Positions 9,393-16,100 of a DNA stretch of 64,000 nucleotides are shown here, in pieces. The stretch lies in contig NZ_JAATEJ010000001.1 of NCBI RefSeq assembly GCF_012034175.1, positions 620,001 through 684,000 on the forward strand, read 5' to 3'. How positions within the stretch are numbered: position 1 is the first letter of the stretch; every line of letters starts with the position of its first letter. The DNA is from Actinacidiphila epipremni (GTDB lineage: Bacteria > Actinomycetota > Actinomycetes > Streptomycetales > Streptomycetaceae). A program made the translations under genes and the position numbers. The notes under the pieces are model-generated. The model did no database searches. It worked only from the letters and a program-made list of their open reading frames with translations, and was not told the origin of the DNA.

Positions 9393-9483
9393 CGACGGGG
9401 CCCCTTCCCACCCCCTCACGCGGCTCCGTATGACTGCTGACCACCCAAGGGGCGGGGAAGCTGAGCCCCCAAGGGGCGGGGAA

Positions 9484-10902
9484 TCAGCGCCAGTTCGACA
9501 CGTTCACGTTCTCCAGCACGCCCAGCGCGTCCGGCACCAGGACCGCCGCCGAGAAGTACGTACTGACCAGATAGCTGATGACCGCCTTGTCGTCGATGCC
9601 CATGAACCGGACGTTGAGCCCCGGCTCGTACTCGTCGGGCAGGCCGGTCTGGTTGAGGCCGATCACGCCCTGGTTGTCCTCGCCGGTGCGGACCGCGATG
9701 ATCGAGCTGGTCCTGGCCTCGGTGACCGGGATCTTGTTGCAGCTCAGGATCGGGACGCCGCGCCAGGCCGGCACGGTGTGGCCGTGCAGCTCCACCGGGT
9801 CGGGGTAGATGCCGGCCCTGGTCCACTCCCGGCCGATCGCCGCGATGGTGCGCGGGTGGGCGAACAGGAAGCGGGTGCCGCGCCGGCGGCTGATCAGCTC
9901 GTCCAGGTCGTCGGGCAGCGGCGGCCCGGCGTGCGGCTGGATGCGCTGGTCGTACTCGGCGTTGTGGAGCAGGCCGAACTCCGGGTTGTTGATGAGCTCG
10001 TGCTCCTGGCGCTCGCGCAGCGCCTCGATCGTGAGCTTCAACTGCTCCTCGGTCTGGTTCATCGGCTCGTTGTAGAGGTCGGCGACCCTGCTGTGCACCC
10101 GCAGCACGGTCTGCGCGACGCTCAGCTCGTACTCGCGCGGCCGGACCTCGTAGTCGACGAACGTGCCCGGCAGCTGCTGCTCGCCCCGGTGGCCGGAGGC
10201 GAAGGCGATGTCGGCCTCGCCCTTGCGGTTGGTCCGCTGCGAGGGGATGAGCCGGATGGCGGCGAGGTGCTCGCGCAGCGAGCCGGCCTGGGCGAGCAGC
10301 TGCTCCAGGTCCTGCCGGGACAGTGCCAGCGCCGTCGTCGCGGTGACCGCGCGGGCGGTGTACGCCCACTCGCTGTCCCCGTCGAGCAGCGCCTGCTCGC
10401 CGAAGTGGTCGCCGTCGGCGACCGTGCCGAGACGGTTCTGCTCGCCGTAGGAGCCCTCGCTGAGCTTCTCCACCTTTCCGTGCGCGATCAGGTAGACCGT
10501 GTGGGCCGGCTCCCCGGCCTGGGCCAGCACGTCCCCCGGGGCGAACTCGCGCTGCACGAAGCGGTCGGCGAGCGCGGTCAGCGCCTCCTCGTCGCCGAAG
10601 GACCGCAGCGCGGCGATCTCGCCCAACTCCTGCGGGATGACCCGGACATGCGACCCGGTCTTGACGAACGTCACCCGCCCGTCCCCGACGGCGTACGAAA
10701 GCCGCCGGTTGACGCGGTACGTGCCCGCGTTGACCTGCACCCAGGGCAGCGCCTTCAGCAGCCACCTGGACGAGATCCCCTGCATCTGGGGCGCGGACTT
10801 GGTCGTCGTGGCCAGATTCCGCGCAGCCGCGGTGTCGAGGCTCGTCCGCGCGTTGTCCGGGGAATTGCCGAGTGCGGTGTCCTGGCCCGCATCTACCGAC
10901 AT
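9484..10902 (-). CDS. Family 2B encapsulin shell protein with cyclic nucleotide-binding domain
   Basis: This 472-residue protein starts at ATG 10902 behind AAGGACAGG. After a flexible N-terminus (about 1-40), the N-arm and E-loop segments include [21 protein letters not shown] cyclic-nucleotide-binding domain follows (about residues 95-215), with [19 protein letters not shown] and the phosphate-cassette-like [10 protein letters not shown] and [10 protein letters not shown]. The C-terminal half (about 230-472) carries the HK97-fold shell region, ending [38 protein letters not shown]. This architecture is that of family 2B encapsulins, protein nanocompartments in which the inserted domain may sense cyclic nucleotides. 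Known relatives often sit beside terpene cyclases or other cargo enzymes. No such cargo gene is adjacent here: the neighbours are an SDR and a DedA protein. It could be misannotated as a Crp-type regulator, but it has no HTH. Confidence 0.92.
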   Translation of the reverse strand: MSVDAGQDTALGNSPDNARTSLDTAAARNLATTTKSAPQMQGISSRWLLKALPWVQVNAGTYRVNRRLSYAVGDGRVTFVKTGSHVRVIPQELGEIAALRSFGDEEALTALADRFVQREFAPGDVLAQAGEPAHTVYLIAHGKVEKLSEGSYGEQNRLGTVADGDHFGEQALLDGDSEWAYTARAVTATTALALSRQDLEQLLAQAGSLREHLAAIRLIPSQRTNRKGEADIAFASGHRGEQQLPGTFVDYEVRPREYELSVAQTVLRVHSRVADLYNEPMNQTEEQLKLTIEALRERQEHELINNPEFGLLHNAEYDQRIQPHAGPPLPDDLDELISRRRGTRFLFAHPRTIAAIGREWTRAGIYPDPVELHGHTVPAWRGVPILSCNKIPVTEARTSSIIAVRTGEDNQGVIGLNQTGLPDEYEPGLNVRFMGIDDKAVISYLVSTYFSAAVLVPDALGVLENVNVSNWR

Positions 10903-11024
10903 GGTGCCTGTCCTTCCCGTATGGGGGTGATACGGGAGAATTCTTGTCGTTACGCTGCGTGTTGCCTATTGCCGTATCGAGTGAGAATACTTTTGACGGA
11001 ACGGGGCACTGGTGCAGGAAACGG

Positions 11025-11084
11025 GCGGCCTACGGCGAACTGCGGCGGCCTACGGCGACCTGCAGCGGCCTACGGCGACCTACA
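11025..11084. repeat. 20-bp tandem repeat, three copies
   Basis: The unit GCGGCCTACGGCGACCTGC recurs at exact 20-bp spacing across 11025-11084, with one or two differences between copies. It lies between the encapsulin start and the dedA gene, and the last copy supplies the dedA stop codon (11080-11082). It may be a recombination scar or a protein-binding array upstream of the encapsulin gene. Confidence 0.7.
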
Positions 11085-11766
11085 GCGCCTCGACGACCGA
11101 ACTGCGGTCCGGCCCGGCGGTCCCCTGCGGCGGGATCGACAGCGGCACCGCGGCATACGTGGCGGCGGCCATCGCCGTACGGCGCTCCCGGCGGAAGACG
11201 TACGCGGCGAACGCGCCCGCGCCCAGCAGCGCCACGAACGACATCAGCGTCCCCAGCCAGCTCGCGCCCAGCCATTCGCCGCCGACCCAGCCCAGGCCCA
11301 CGCTGTACGACGCCCAGCACACCCCGGCCAGCGCCGACCACGGCAGGAACTCGCGCGGTCGGCGGCGGGCCGTACCGGCGCCCAGGCTCACCACGCTGCG
11401 GCCCGCGGGGGCGAACCGGGCGAGCACCACCAGGGCGCCACCGCCGTGCGCCAGCACCTGGCCGAGGCGGTCGTGGGCGGCCTCCAGGCGGCGCGAGGAG
11501 GCCATCCGGCGGGCGAACCAGTCGCCGCCGCGGAAGGCCAGCCGGTAGGCGATCAGATCACCCAGGCAGGAGGCGACGGCCGCGCATCCCAGCAGCGCGA
11601 GCACGTCGAGCAGGCCGTCACTGGTGCCGGACGAGCCGGCGGTCGCGGCGCTGACGACGAGCACACCGCTCGGCAGCACGGGAACGAAGACGTCCAGCAG
11701 GACGGACAGCGCGACGAGCACATAGATCCACGGCCACTCGAAAAGAGAGCCCAGGCCTTGCAGCAC
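11080..11766 (-). CDS. DedA/VTT-domain membrane protein
   Basis: This 228-residue protein starts at GTG 11766 behind GAGGAGG. It contains hydrophobic helices and the DedA-type segments VFVPVLPSGVLVVSAA, GDLIAYRLAFRGG, VVLARFAPAGRSVVSLGAG and WSALAGVCWASYSVGLGWVGG. DedA proteins are implicated in moving lipid carriers such as undecaprenyl phosphate or phospholipids across the membrane, and they affect envelope integrity. The F/R-x3-G-R segment matches the conserved family motif. The last 30 residues are hydrophilic and variable. It may be cotranscribed with the encapsulin gene downstream, although the 180-bp gap argues for a separate promoter. Confidence 0.88.
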   Translation of the reverse strand: MLQGLGSLFEWPWIYVLVALSVLLDVFVPVLPSGVLVVSAATAGSSGTSDGLLDVLALLGCAAVASCLGDLIAYRLAFRGGDWFARRMASSRRLEAAHDRLGQVLAHGGGALVVLARFAPAGRSVVSLGAGTARRRPREFLPWSALAGVCWASYSVGLGWVGGEWLGASWLGTLMSFVALLGAGAFAAYVFRRERRTAMAAATYAAVPLSIPPQGTAGPDRSSVVEAL

Positions 11767-12149
11767 CGCGCCTCCTCGTCTTCGCCGGTCCTACGCTTGC
11801 CATCTGGTCCTGTCGGGTCCTGCGGTGCCGTAACGAAGCGCGTTCGGTGACCGTTTGTGCTGGTCAGAGCCTTGCTGGGCTGTCCGTGCCGGTCTCGCGT
11901 CAACGGCGGCGGATCTTCATCCGCCGTCAGCCGTACAGGTTACGCCAGCACGGCCCGGCGGTCCCTGCCAGGGTGCGTGACGTACGAGACAATCACGACC
12001 TTGTCACGACAGGAATACCTGCCCGATCAACGTGCCGGCCGCCGTGGAAGTGCCTCCGGTACCGCGTCGGCATGCCGCCGCGGCACACGGCCGCGATCCC
12101 GCCGGTACCTGAATCTGCCCAGGTCCGGGGTCCCGTACACTGGTCGCAG
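11767..12149. other. Intergenic region upstream of the riboswitch
   Basis: No gene is supported. A short hairpin with an 8-bp stem (CGGCGGAT, loop CTTC, ATCCGCCG) lies at about 11905-11930. The promoters of the divergent dedA gene and of the riboswitch transcript should both lie in this stretch. Confidence 0.5.
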
Positions 12150-12257
12150 CAGAAGGGGAGTAGCTCTTCGCCGGACCGTCGACATACTGCCGGGTTCCAT
12201 GTGCTTCGCCGAACGGCGCGGCAATGGACCGGGCCGGCGCCCGGAGGCAGCGATACG
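12150..12257 (+). ncRNA. yybP-ykoY (manganese) riboswitch
   Basis: The 5' signature AAGGGGAGTAG (12153-12163) and the 3' signature CCGGAGGCAGCGATACG (12241-12257) are the two conserved halves of the yybP-ykoY element, which binds Mn2+. The intervening sequence can form the coaxial helices that bring the two loops together. It lies about 130 nt upstream of the start of a TMEM165/GDT1-family transporter gene, one of the families of genes this riboswitch is known to control. I could not fold the expression platform reliably. Mn2+ binding would be expected to raise expression of the exporter. Confidence 0.85.
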
Positions 12258-12389
12258 TGATCGATACCGACCGCGTGCCGCCGCCAGCGAGACCTTCGGC
12301 CGCAGTGTCCCGACGCTGCCGTGCCGAAGCGACCCCGTTCTCGTGTGTCTCTCGGCAGGGCGGCCCCTACCGATCGAGGAACCCGACCC

Positions 12390-12971
12390 GTGCTCAGCCT
12401 GACCGTCATCGTCGTCGTCTTCGGCGTGATCTTCCTGGCCGAACTCCCCGACAAGACCGCGCTCGCCAGCCTGATGCTCGGCACGCGCTACCGCGCCTCC
12501 TACGTCTTCGCCGGCGTCGCGGCGGCCTTCGTGGTCCATGTGGCCCTCGCCATCGCCGCCGGCAGCCTCCTGACGCTGCTGCCGCACCGCCTGGTGCAGG
12601 GCGTGGTGGGCCTGCTCTTCCTCGGCGGCGCGGCGATGCTGCTGTTCTCCAAGGGCGAGGAGGAGGAAGAGGTCAGGCCGCCCGCCGACCAGTCCTTCTG
12701 GAAGGTCGCGGGCGCGGGCTTCATGCTCATCCTGGTGGCCGAGTTCGGCGATCTGACGCAGATCATGACGGCCAACCTCGCCGCCCGGTACGACAATCCG
12801 GTTTCCGTGGCCATTGGCGCGGTGCTCGGCCTGTGGGCGGTGGGCGCGCTGGGCATCTTCGGCGGGCGGATGCTGATGAAGAAGGTGCCGCTGAAGCTGA
12901 TCACGAAGATCGCCGCCGGCGTCATGGTGGTGCTGGCCGCCTTCAGCCTTGCCGAGGCGATCGCCGGCTGA
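12390..12971 (+). CDS. TMEM165/GDT1 (UPF0016) family transporter, likely Mn2+ export
   Basis: I chose the GTG at 12390 behind GAGGA. An ATG 69 nt upstream would add an Arg-rich, non-conserved lead. The product has 193 residues and six hydrophobic helices in two repeats, each carrying the family motif: AELPDKTALASLMLG (about residue 14) and AEFGDLTQIMTANLA (about 123). An acidic loop (KGEEEEEV) separates the halves. Bacterial members such as MneA-type proteins export Mn2+. The Mn-type riboswitch upstream makes manganese the most likely substrate, although Ca2+ transport is known in eukaryotic relatives. It ends in a strong shared terminator. Confidence 0.92.
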   Translation: MLSLTVIVVVFGVIFLAELPDKTALASLMLGTRYRASYVFAGVAAAFVVHVALAIAAGSLLTLLPHRLVQGVVGLLFLGGAAMLLFSKGEEEEEVRPPADQSFWKVAGAGFMLILVAEFGDLTQIMTANLAARYDNPVSVAIGAVLGLWAVGALGIFGGRMLMKKVPLKLITKIAAGVMVVLAAFSLAEAIAG

Positions 12972-12995
12972 GCATCCGGGCCGGGCGTCCGGCGG

Positions 12996-13100
12996 GGCAT
13001 CCGGCTGGGTATCCGGCATCGGCGTCCGGCTGGGTATCCGGCATCGGCGTCCGGCTGGGTATCCGGCATCGGCGTCCGGCCGGGCGCCCGGCGTCGGCGT
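12996..13100. repeat. 25-bp tandem repeat
   Basis: The unit that begins GGCGTCCGGCTGGGTATCC and ends GGCATC repeats with a period of exactly 25 bp from 13021, with two perfect copies and one diverged copy. Partial copies precede it. It fills the gap between two converging genes and abuts a terminator hairpin. Confidence 0.8.
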
Positions 13101-13125
13101 CCGGCTCGGCATATTGCCGAGCCGG
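13101..13125. terminator. Terminator hairpin between converging genes
   Basis: A perfect 11-bp stem (CCGGCTCGGCA, loop TAT, TGCCGAGCCGG) lies between the ends of the GDT1-family gene and the HAD phosphatase gene. It can serve both. Confidence 0.85.
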
Positions 13126-13144
13126 CTTGGCACATTGCTGCGGC

Positions 13145-13804
13145 TCAGCCCACGGTCACGGTGAGCAGCCCGCCGGCGGCGCTCACCGTGACGGCCTCCA
13201 GCGAGCCGGCGAGCGCGTCCGGCGCGAAGGCCGCGGCCCGCGCCCCGACGCCCACCACCGGCATCCCGGCGGCCCGGGCCGCGGCGATGCCGACCTCGGC
13301 GTCCTCGAAGACCAGGCAGTCGGCGGGCCCGAAGCCCAGTTCGGCGGCGCCCTTGAGGAAGCCCTCCGGGTCCGGCTTGCTCGCGCCGACCCGTTCGGCG
13401 GTCACCCGCACGGGCGGCATGGCCAGGCCTGCGGCGCCCATCCGCGCCCGGGCCAGGCCCTCGCTCGCGGAGGTCACCAGCGCGTGCGGGCAGCCGGCGA
13501 GGGCGGCGAGGAAGGCGGGGGCGCCGGGGATCGGGACGACGCCGTCCAGGTCGGCGGTCTCCTCGGCGAGCAGCACCGCGTTCTCGGCGTAGTTCTCCGC
13601 CATCGGGCGGCCCGGCAGCAGCGCGGCCATGGTGGCGTGCCCCTGCCGGCCGTGCACCACGGACAGGACGGCGGCCGGGTCGAGGTCGTGCGCCACCGCC
13701 CAGCGGGTCCAGCAGCGTTCGACCACGGCGTGGGAGTCGACGAGCGTGCCGTCCATGTCGAGCAGCAGGGCGCGAGTGGTGAACGTGACGGGCGCGGACG
13801 GCAT
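13145..13804 (-). CDS. HAD-IA phosphatase (sugar-phosphate type)
   Basis: This 219-residue protein starts at ATG 13804, preceded by GAGGAG. It carries all four HAD motifs: DMDGTLVDS (motif I, nucleophile Asp at about 16), TSAS (motif II), the Lys of SKPDPEGF (motif III) and EDAEVGIAAARAAGM (motif IV). The helical cap between motifs I and II puts it in the subfamily of beta-phosphoglucomutases and small sugar-phosphate phosphatases. The likely reaction is hydrolysis of a sugar phosphate, but the substrate cannot be read from the sequence. It has its own upstream gap and no operon partner. Confidence 0.9.
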   Translation of the reverse strand: MPSAPVTFTTRALLLDMDGTLVDSHAVVERCWTRWAVAHDLDPAAVLSVVHGRQGHATMAALLPGRPMAENYAENAVLLAEETADLDGVVPIPGAPAFLAALAGCPHALVTSASEGLARARMGAAGLAMPPVRVTAERVGASKPDPEGFLKGAAELGFGPADCLVFEDAEVGIAAARAAGMPVVGVGARAAAFAPDALAGSLEAVTVSAAGGLLTVTVG

Positions 13805-13858
13805 GGGGCTCCTCGGCAGGCGTCGCGGGGTCCGGCGGCGGCCTCGCGGGACGTACGC

Positions 13859-13900
13859 AGTGGTTCCGCCCGACGGTCAGGGCGAGCGGGCGGAACCACT
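13859..13900 (-). terminator. Terminator hairpin
   Basis: A perfect 14-bp stem (AGTGGTTCCGCCCG with its complement at 13887-13900) and a 14-nt loop lie just downstream of the minus-strand gene at 14014-14574 and upstream of the HAD gene. It separates the two transcripts. Confidence 0.75.
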
Positions 13901-14013
13901 TTGTTCCTGCACGATACAAAACCGCGGGCCAGTACGCCAGCCCCGATTTCGGCGGCGCGCCGATCGCCGGCGGATACGGCCGACCACGTACGGCCGGCCA
14001 CGTCGCCGGAACG

Positions 14014-14574
14014 TCAGCGGTCGGCGACGTACTGCAGCAGGCCCCACGTGAAGTGCGCGACCAGCCGCTCGCCCGTCACCGGCGCGGTGAAGGCCAGCCT
14101 CGCACGGCTCGGCGCGTCGGGCGGCAGCGGCTCGGTCGGCGGGAAGGCCCGCACCACGTCCTCGACGACGCACGACCACGGCGCCAGGTCCGCGACGTCC
14201 TCCAGCGCCGGCGGCGCCGCGCCCGGGGCGCGGACCAGCCACTCGTTCCACACCGCCTGCCCGCCCGGTGCGCACAGCACCTCGAAGCGCAGGTCGGGCC
14301 ACAGCGGCAGCGGCCATTGCAGCGCGGTGCACACCAGGTCCCCGACCTGCCGCCGCACCTCACGCTCGGGCACGCCGAGCGTGATCCGGTACCGCTGGGC
14401 GCCGCCGGGATGCGTGCGCGAGCGCAGCCGCGCCTGCCAGTTGCGGTGCGCCTCGCGCAGGTCGGCGTGCGTGGCGCCGAGTTCGCGCAGGGCGTCGTCC
14501 ACCAGCTCGGGGTGGTGGTCGGCCATCCTGCGCAACAGGACCAGCTGGAACTGCTCCCTCGTGAACCGCGGCAT
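14014..14574 (-). CDS. Conserved hypothetical protein
   Basis: I chose the ATG at 14574, which gives 186 residues starting MPRFTREQFQLVLL. The frame stays open upstream, but that part is low-complexity Pro/Gly. It is a soluble protein with no signal peptide or membrane segment. Noticeable features are an N-terminal helix with RRMADHHPELVDDALRELG, a central YRITLGVPEREVRRQVGDLV segment, and a Trp-rich middle (LQWPLPLWPDLRF, WNEWLVRAP). I do not recognise the family. It stands alone between a terminator and a peptidoglycan-binding protein gene on the same strand. Confidence 0.65.
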   Translation of the reverse strand: MPRFTREQFQLVLLRRMADHHPELVDDALRELGATHADLREAHRNWQARLRSRTHPGGAQRYRITLGVPEREVRRQVGDLVCTALQWPLPLWPDLRFEVLCAPGGQAVWNEWLVRAPGAAPPALEDVADLAPWSCVVEDVVRAFPPTEPLPPDAPSRARLAFTAPVTGERLVAHFTWGLLQYVADR

Positions 14575-14706
14575 TCCGGTGACACTACCCGGACCGGGAC
14601 GGACCGAGCCGGGAGGGGCGGTCGGGCCGGCGGCTCCTACGGGCGCGGCCGGCGGCCCCAGCGGGCCCATGGCGACGCCCCGGCGGAAGGCCCCGCGCGG
14701 AAGCGC

Positions 14707-15924
14707 TCAGCGGTGGTGGTCGTGCCCGTCGTCGGAGGCGGTCGCGGCCATCAGCGCGGTGCGCGTCGCGGGCCCGTAGACGCCCGACGGGTCGCCCTGG
14801 ACGCCGTACCAGACCTGGAACATCGCGACGGCCTGCTGCACGCGCTGGTCGTACGTGCCGTTCTGCGGCCCGTGGTAGACCCATACGTCGGTCAGCCGGC
14901 GCTGGAGGTCCTGGACCGCCGGGCCGCTGTCGCCGAGCCTGAGCACGGACGGCTGGGAGGCCGGCGGCGGGGTGCCGGTCGGGCTCTGCGACGGCGTGGT
15001 GCTCGCCGGGGTGGTCGGCGGCGCGGTCGTGGTGGCCGAGGCGGAGGGCGTGGCGGAGGAGGGCGGCGTCGTCTTCGGCGCGGGCGTCGTCGTGGCCCGC
15101 ATCGGGTGGTGCGTGACGGGCACCGGCTCGGAGGCCGCGCCCGGCGCCGCGTCGGCGGGCAGCGTGACGTCCGGCGAGGCGGCGGACGGCTCGGGCAGCG
15201 CGCGCTTGGCGGAGCCCTCGTCGCCCATCACCTGGCCGGTCACGGCCACCGCCCCGGCGGCCAGCGCGGACGCGGCGACGGCCGCCGCGGCCACCACGAT
15301 GCCGCGCCGCCTGCGCCGGTGCCGCCCGTGCGCGGCGCCCGTGGCGCCGACCAGGCCCGGCGGTTCCTCGGCGCCGCCGCCGTCCGCGGGGTGCTCCTGC
15401 GGGTATTCCTCGGCGGCCTCCATCTCGGCGTAGGCCGCCGGGAAGAGGCCGAGGTCGGTGGTCGCGGGACCGCCGTCGGGGTCGACGTCGATGAGCGGGC
15501 GCGCGGTCGTACCGGCGGGGAAGGCGTCCTCCGAGTCGGCGACGTAGGGGCGTACGCGCAGCGGATGGAAGCCCTCGGTCACCGCGAGCGCCGCGGCGCG
15601 CTCGGCCGAGCGCTCGTCGGCCCGGGTGGCGCCATCGCCCGCGGCGTCGTCCATTGCCACGCCGCCCGCCACGGCCTTGCCCATTGCCACGCCGCCGGTC
15701 ATGGCCCCGCCCATGGCGGAGCCGTCCGCAACGGCGTGGCCTATTGCCACGCCGTTTGCCCCGCCGTCCATGACGGCTGTGCCTATGGCGGAGTCGTCGT
15801 CGGCGTGCCCGCCCTTGACGACGGTGCCCTGGATGACCTCGCCGGTCCCACTCGTCACATCCGTCACACCGCCGTCGTCGGACTCGTACGACCCGGCTCT
15901 TCGGTGCGGCTGCTGCGGCGCCAC
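14707..15924 (-). CDS. Membrane-anchored peptidoglycan-binding protein with N-terminal repeats
   Basis: This 405-residue protein starts at GTG 15924 behind AGGAGGGG. Residues about 50-95 consist of roughly 10-residue repeats (VAIGHAVADG, SAMGGAMTGG, VAMGKAVAGG, VAMDDAAGDG). A basic cluster (HRRRRRG) precedes one membrane helix (IVVAAAAVAASALAAGAVAV, about 209-228). A long Ser/Thr/Pro linker follows, then a C-terminal PG_binding_1 domain (about 325-395) with LRLGDSGPAVQDLQRRL and the closing GVYGPATRTALMA. The topology is type II: cytoplasmic repeats and an external domain that binds cell-wall glycan. No catalytic domain is present, so it probably anchors or senses rather than cleaves. Confidence 0.85.
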   Translation of the reverse strand: MAPQQPHRRAGSYESDDGGVTDVTSGTGEVIQGTVVKGGHADDDSAIGTAVMDGGANGVAIGHAVADGSAMGGAMTGGVAMGKAVAGGVAMDDAAGDGATRADERSAERAAALAVTEGFHPLRVRPYVADSEDAFPAGTTARPLIDVDPDGGPATTDLGLFPAAYAEMEAAEEYPQEHPADGGGAEEPPGLVGATGAAHGRHRRRRRGIVVAAAAVAASALAAGAVAVTGQVMGDEGSAKRALPEPSAASPDVTLPADAAPGAASEPVPVTHHPMRATTTPAPKTTPPSSATPSASATTTAPPTTPASTTPSQSPTGTPPPASQPSVLRLGDSGPAVQDLQRRLTDVWVYHGPQNGTYDQRVQQAVAMFQVWYGVQGDPSGVYGPATRTALMAATASDDGHDHHR

Positions 15925-16100
15925 TGGGTTCCCCTCCTGCCGTCGTTCGCGCGTTCGCGTAGACGTGTCAGTGATTATGCCGACACACCATGCCGCCGCC
16001 TACCCGGTCCCTCCCACTGGCGCACTCCCGCACGTCATATCCGTACAAACGGTGCGACGATGAGAGTCCGACCGTCGGGGGGCGACGCGAGGAGCCGTTG

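Noticed and set aside
9484-10902. Annotation as a Crp/Fnr-type transcription factor.
   Set aside because: It has a cyclic nucleotide-binding domain but no helix-turn-helix. The C-terminal half has shell-protein features.
9430-11850. A plus-strand frame of 806 codons over the encapsulin and DedA genes.
   Set aside because: It is an antisense shadow of high-GC codon structure. The minus-strand proteins are well-recognised families.
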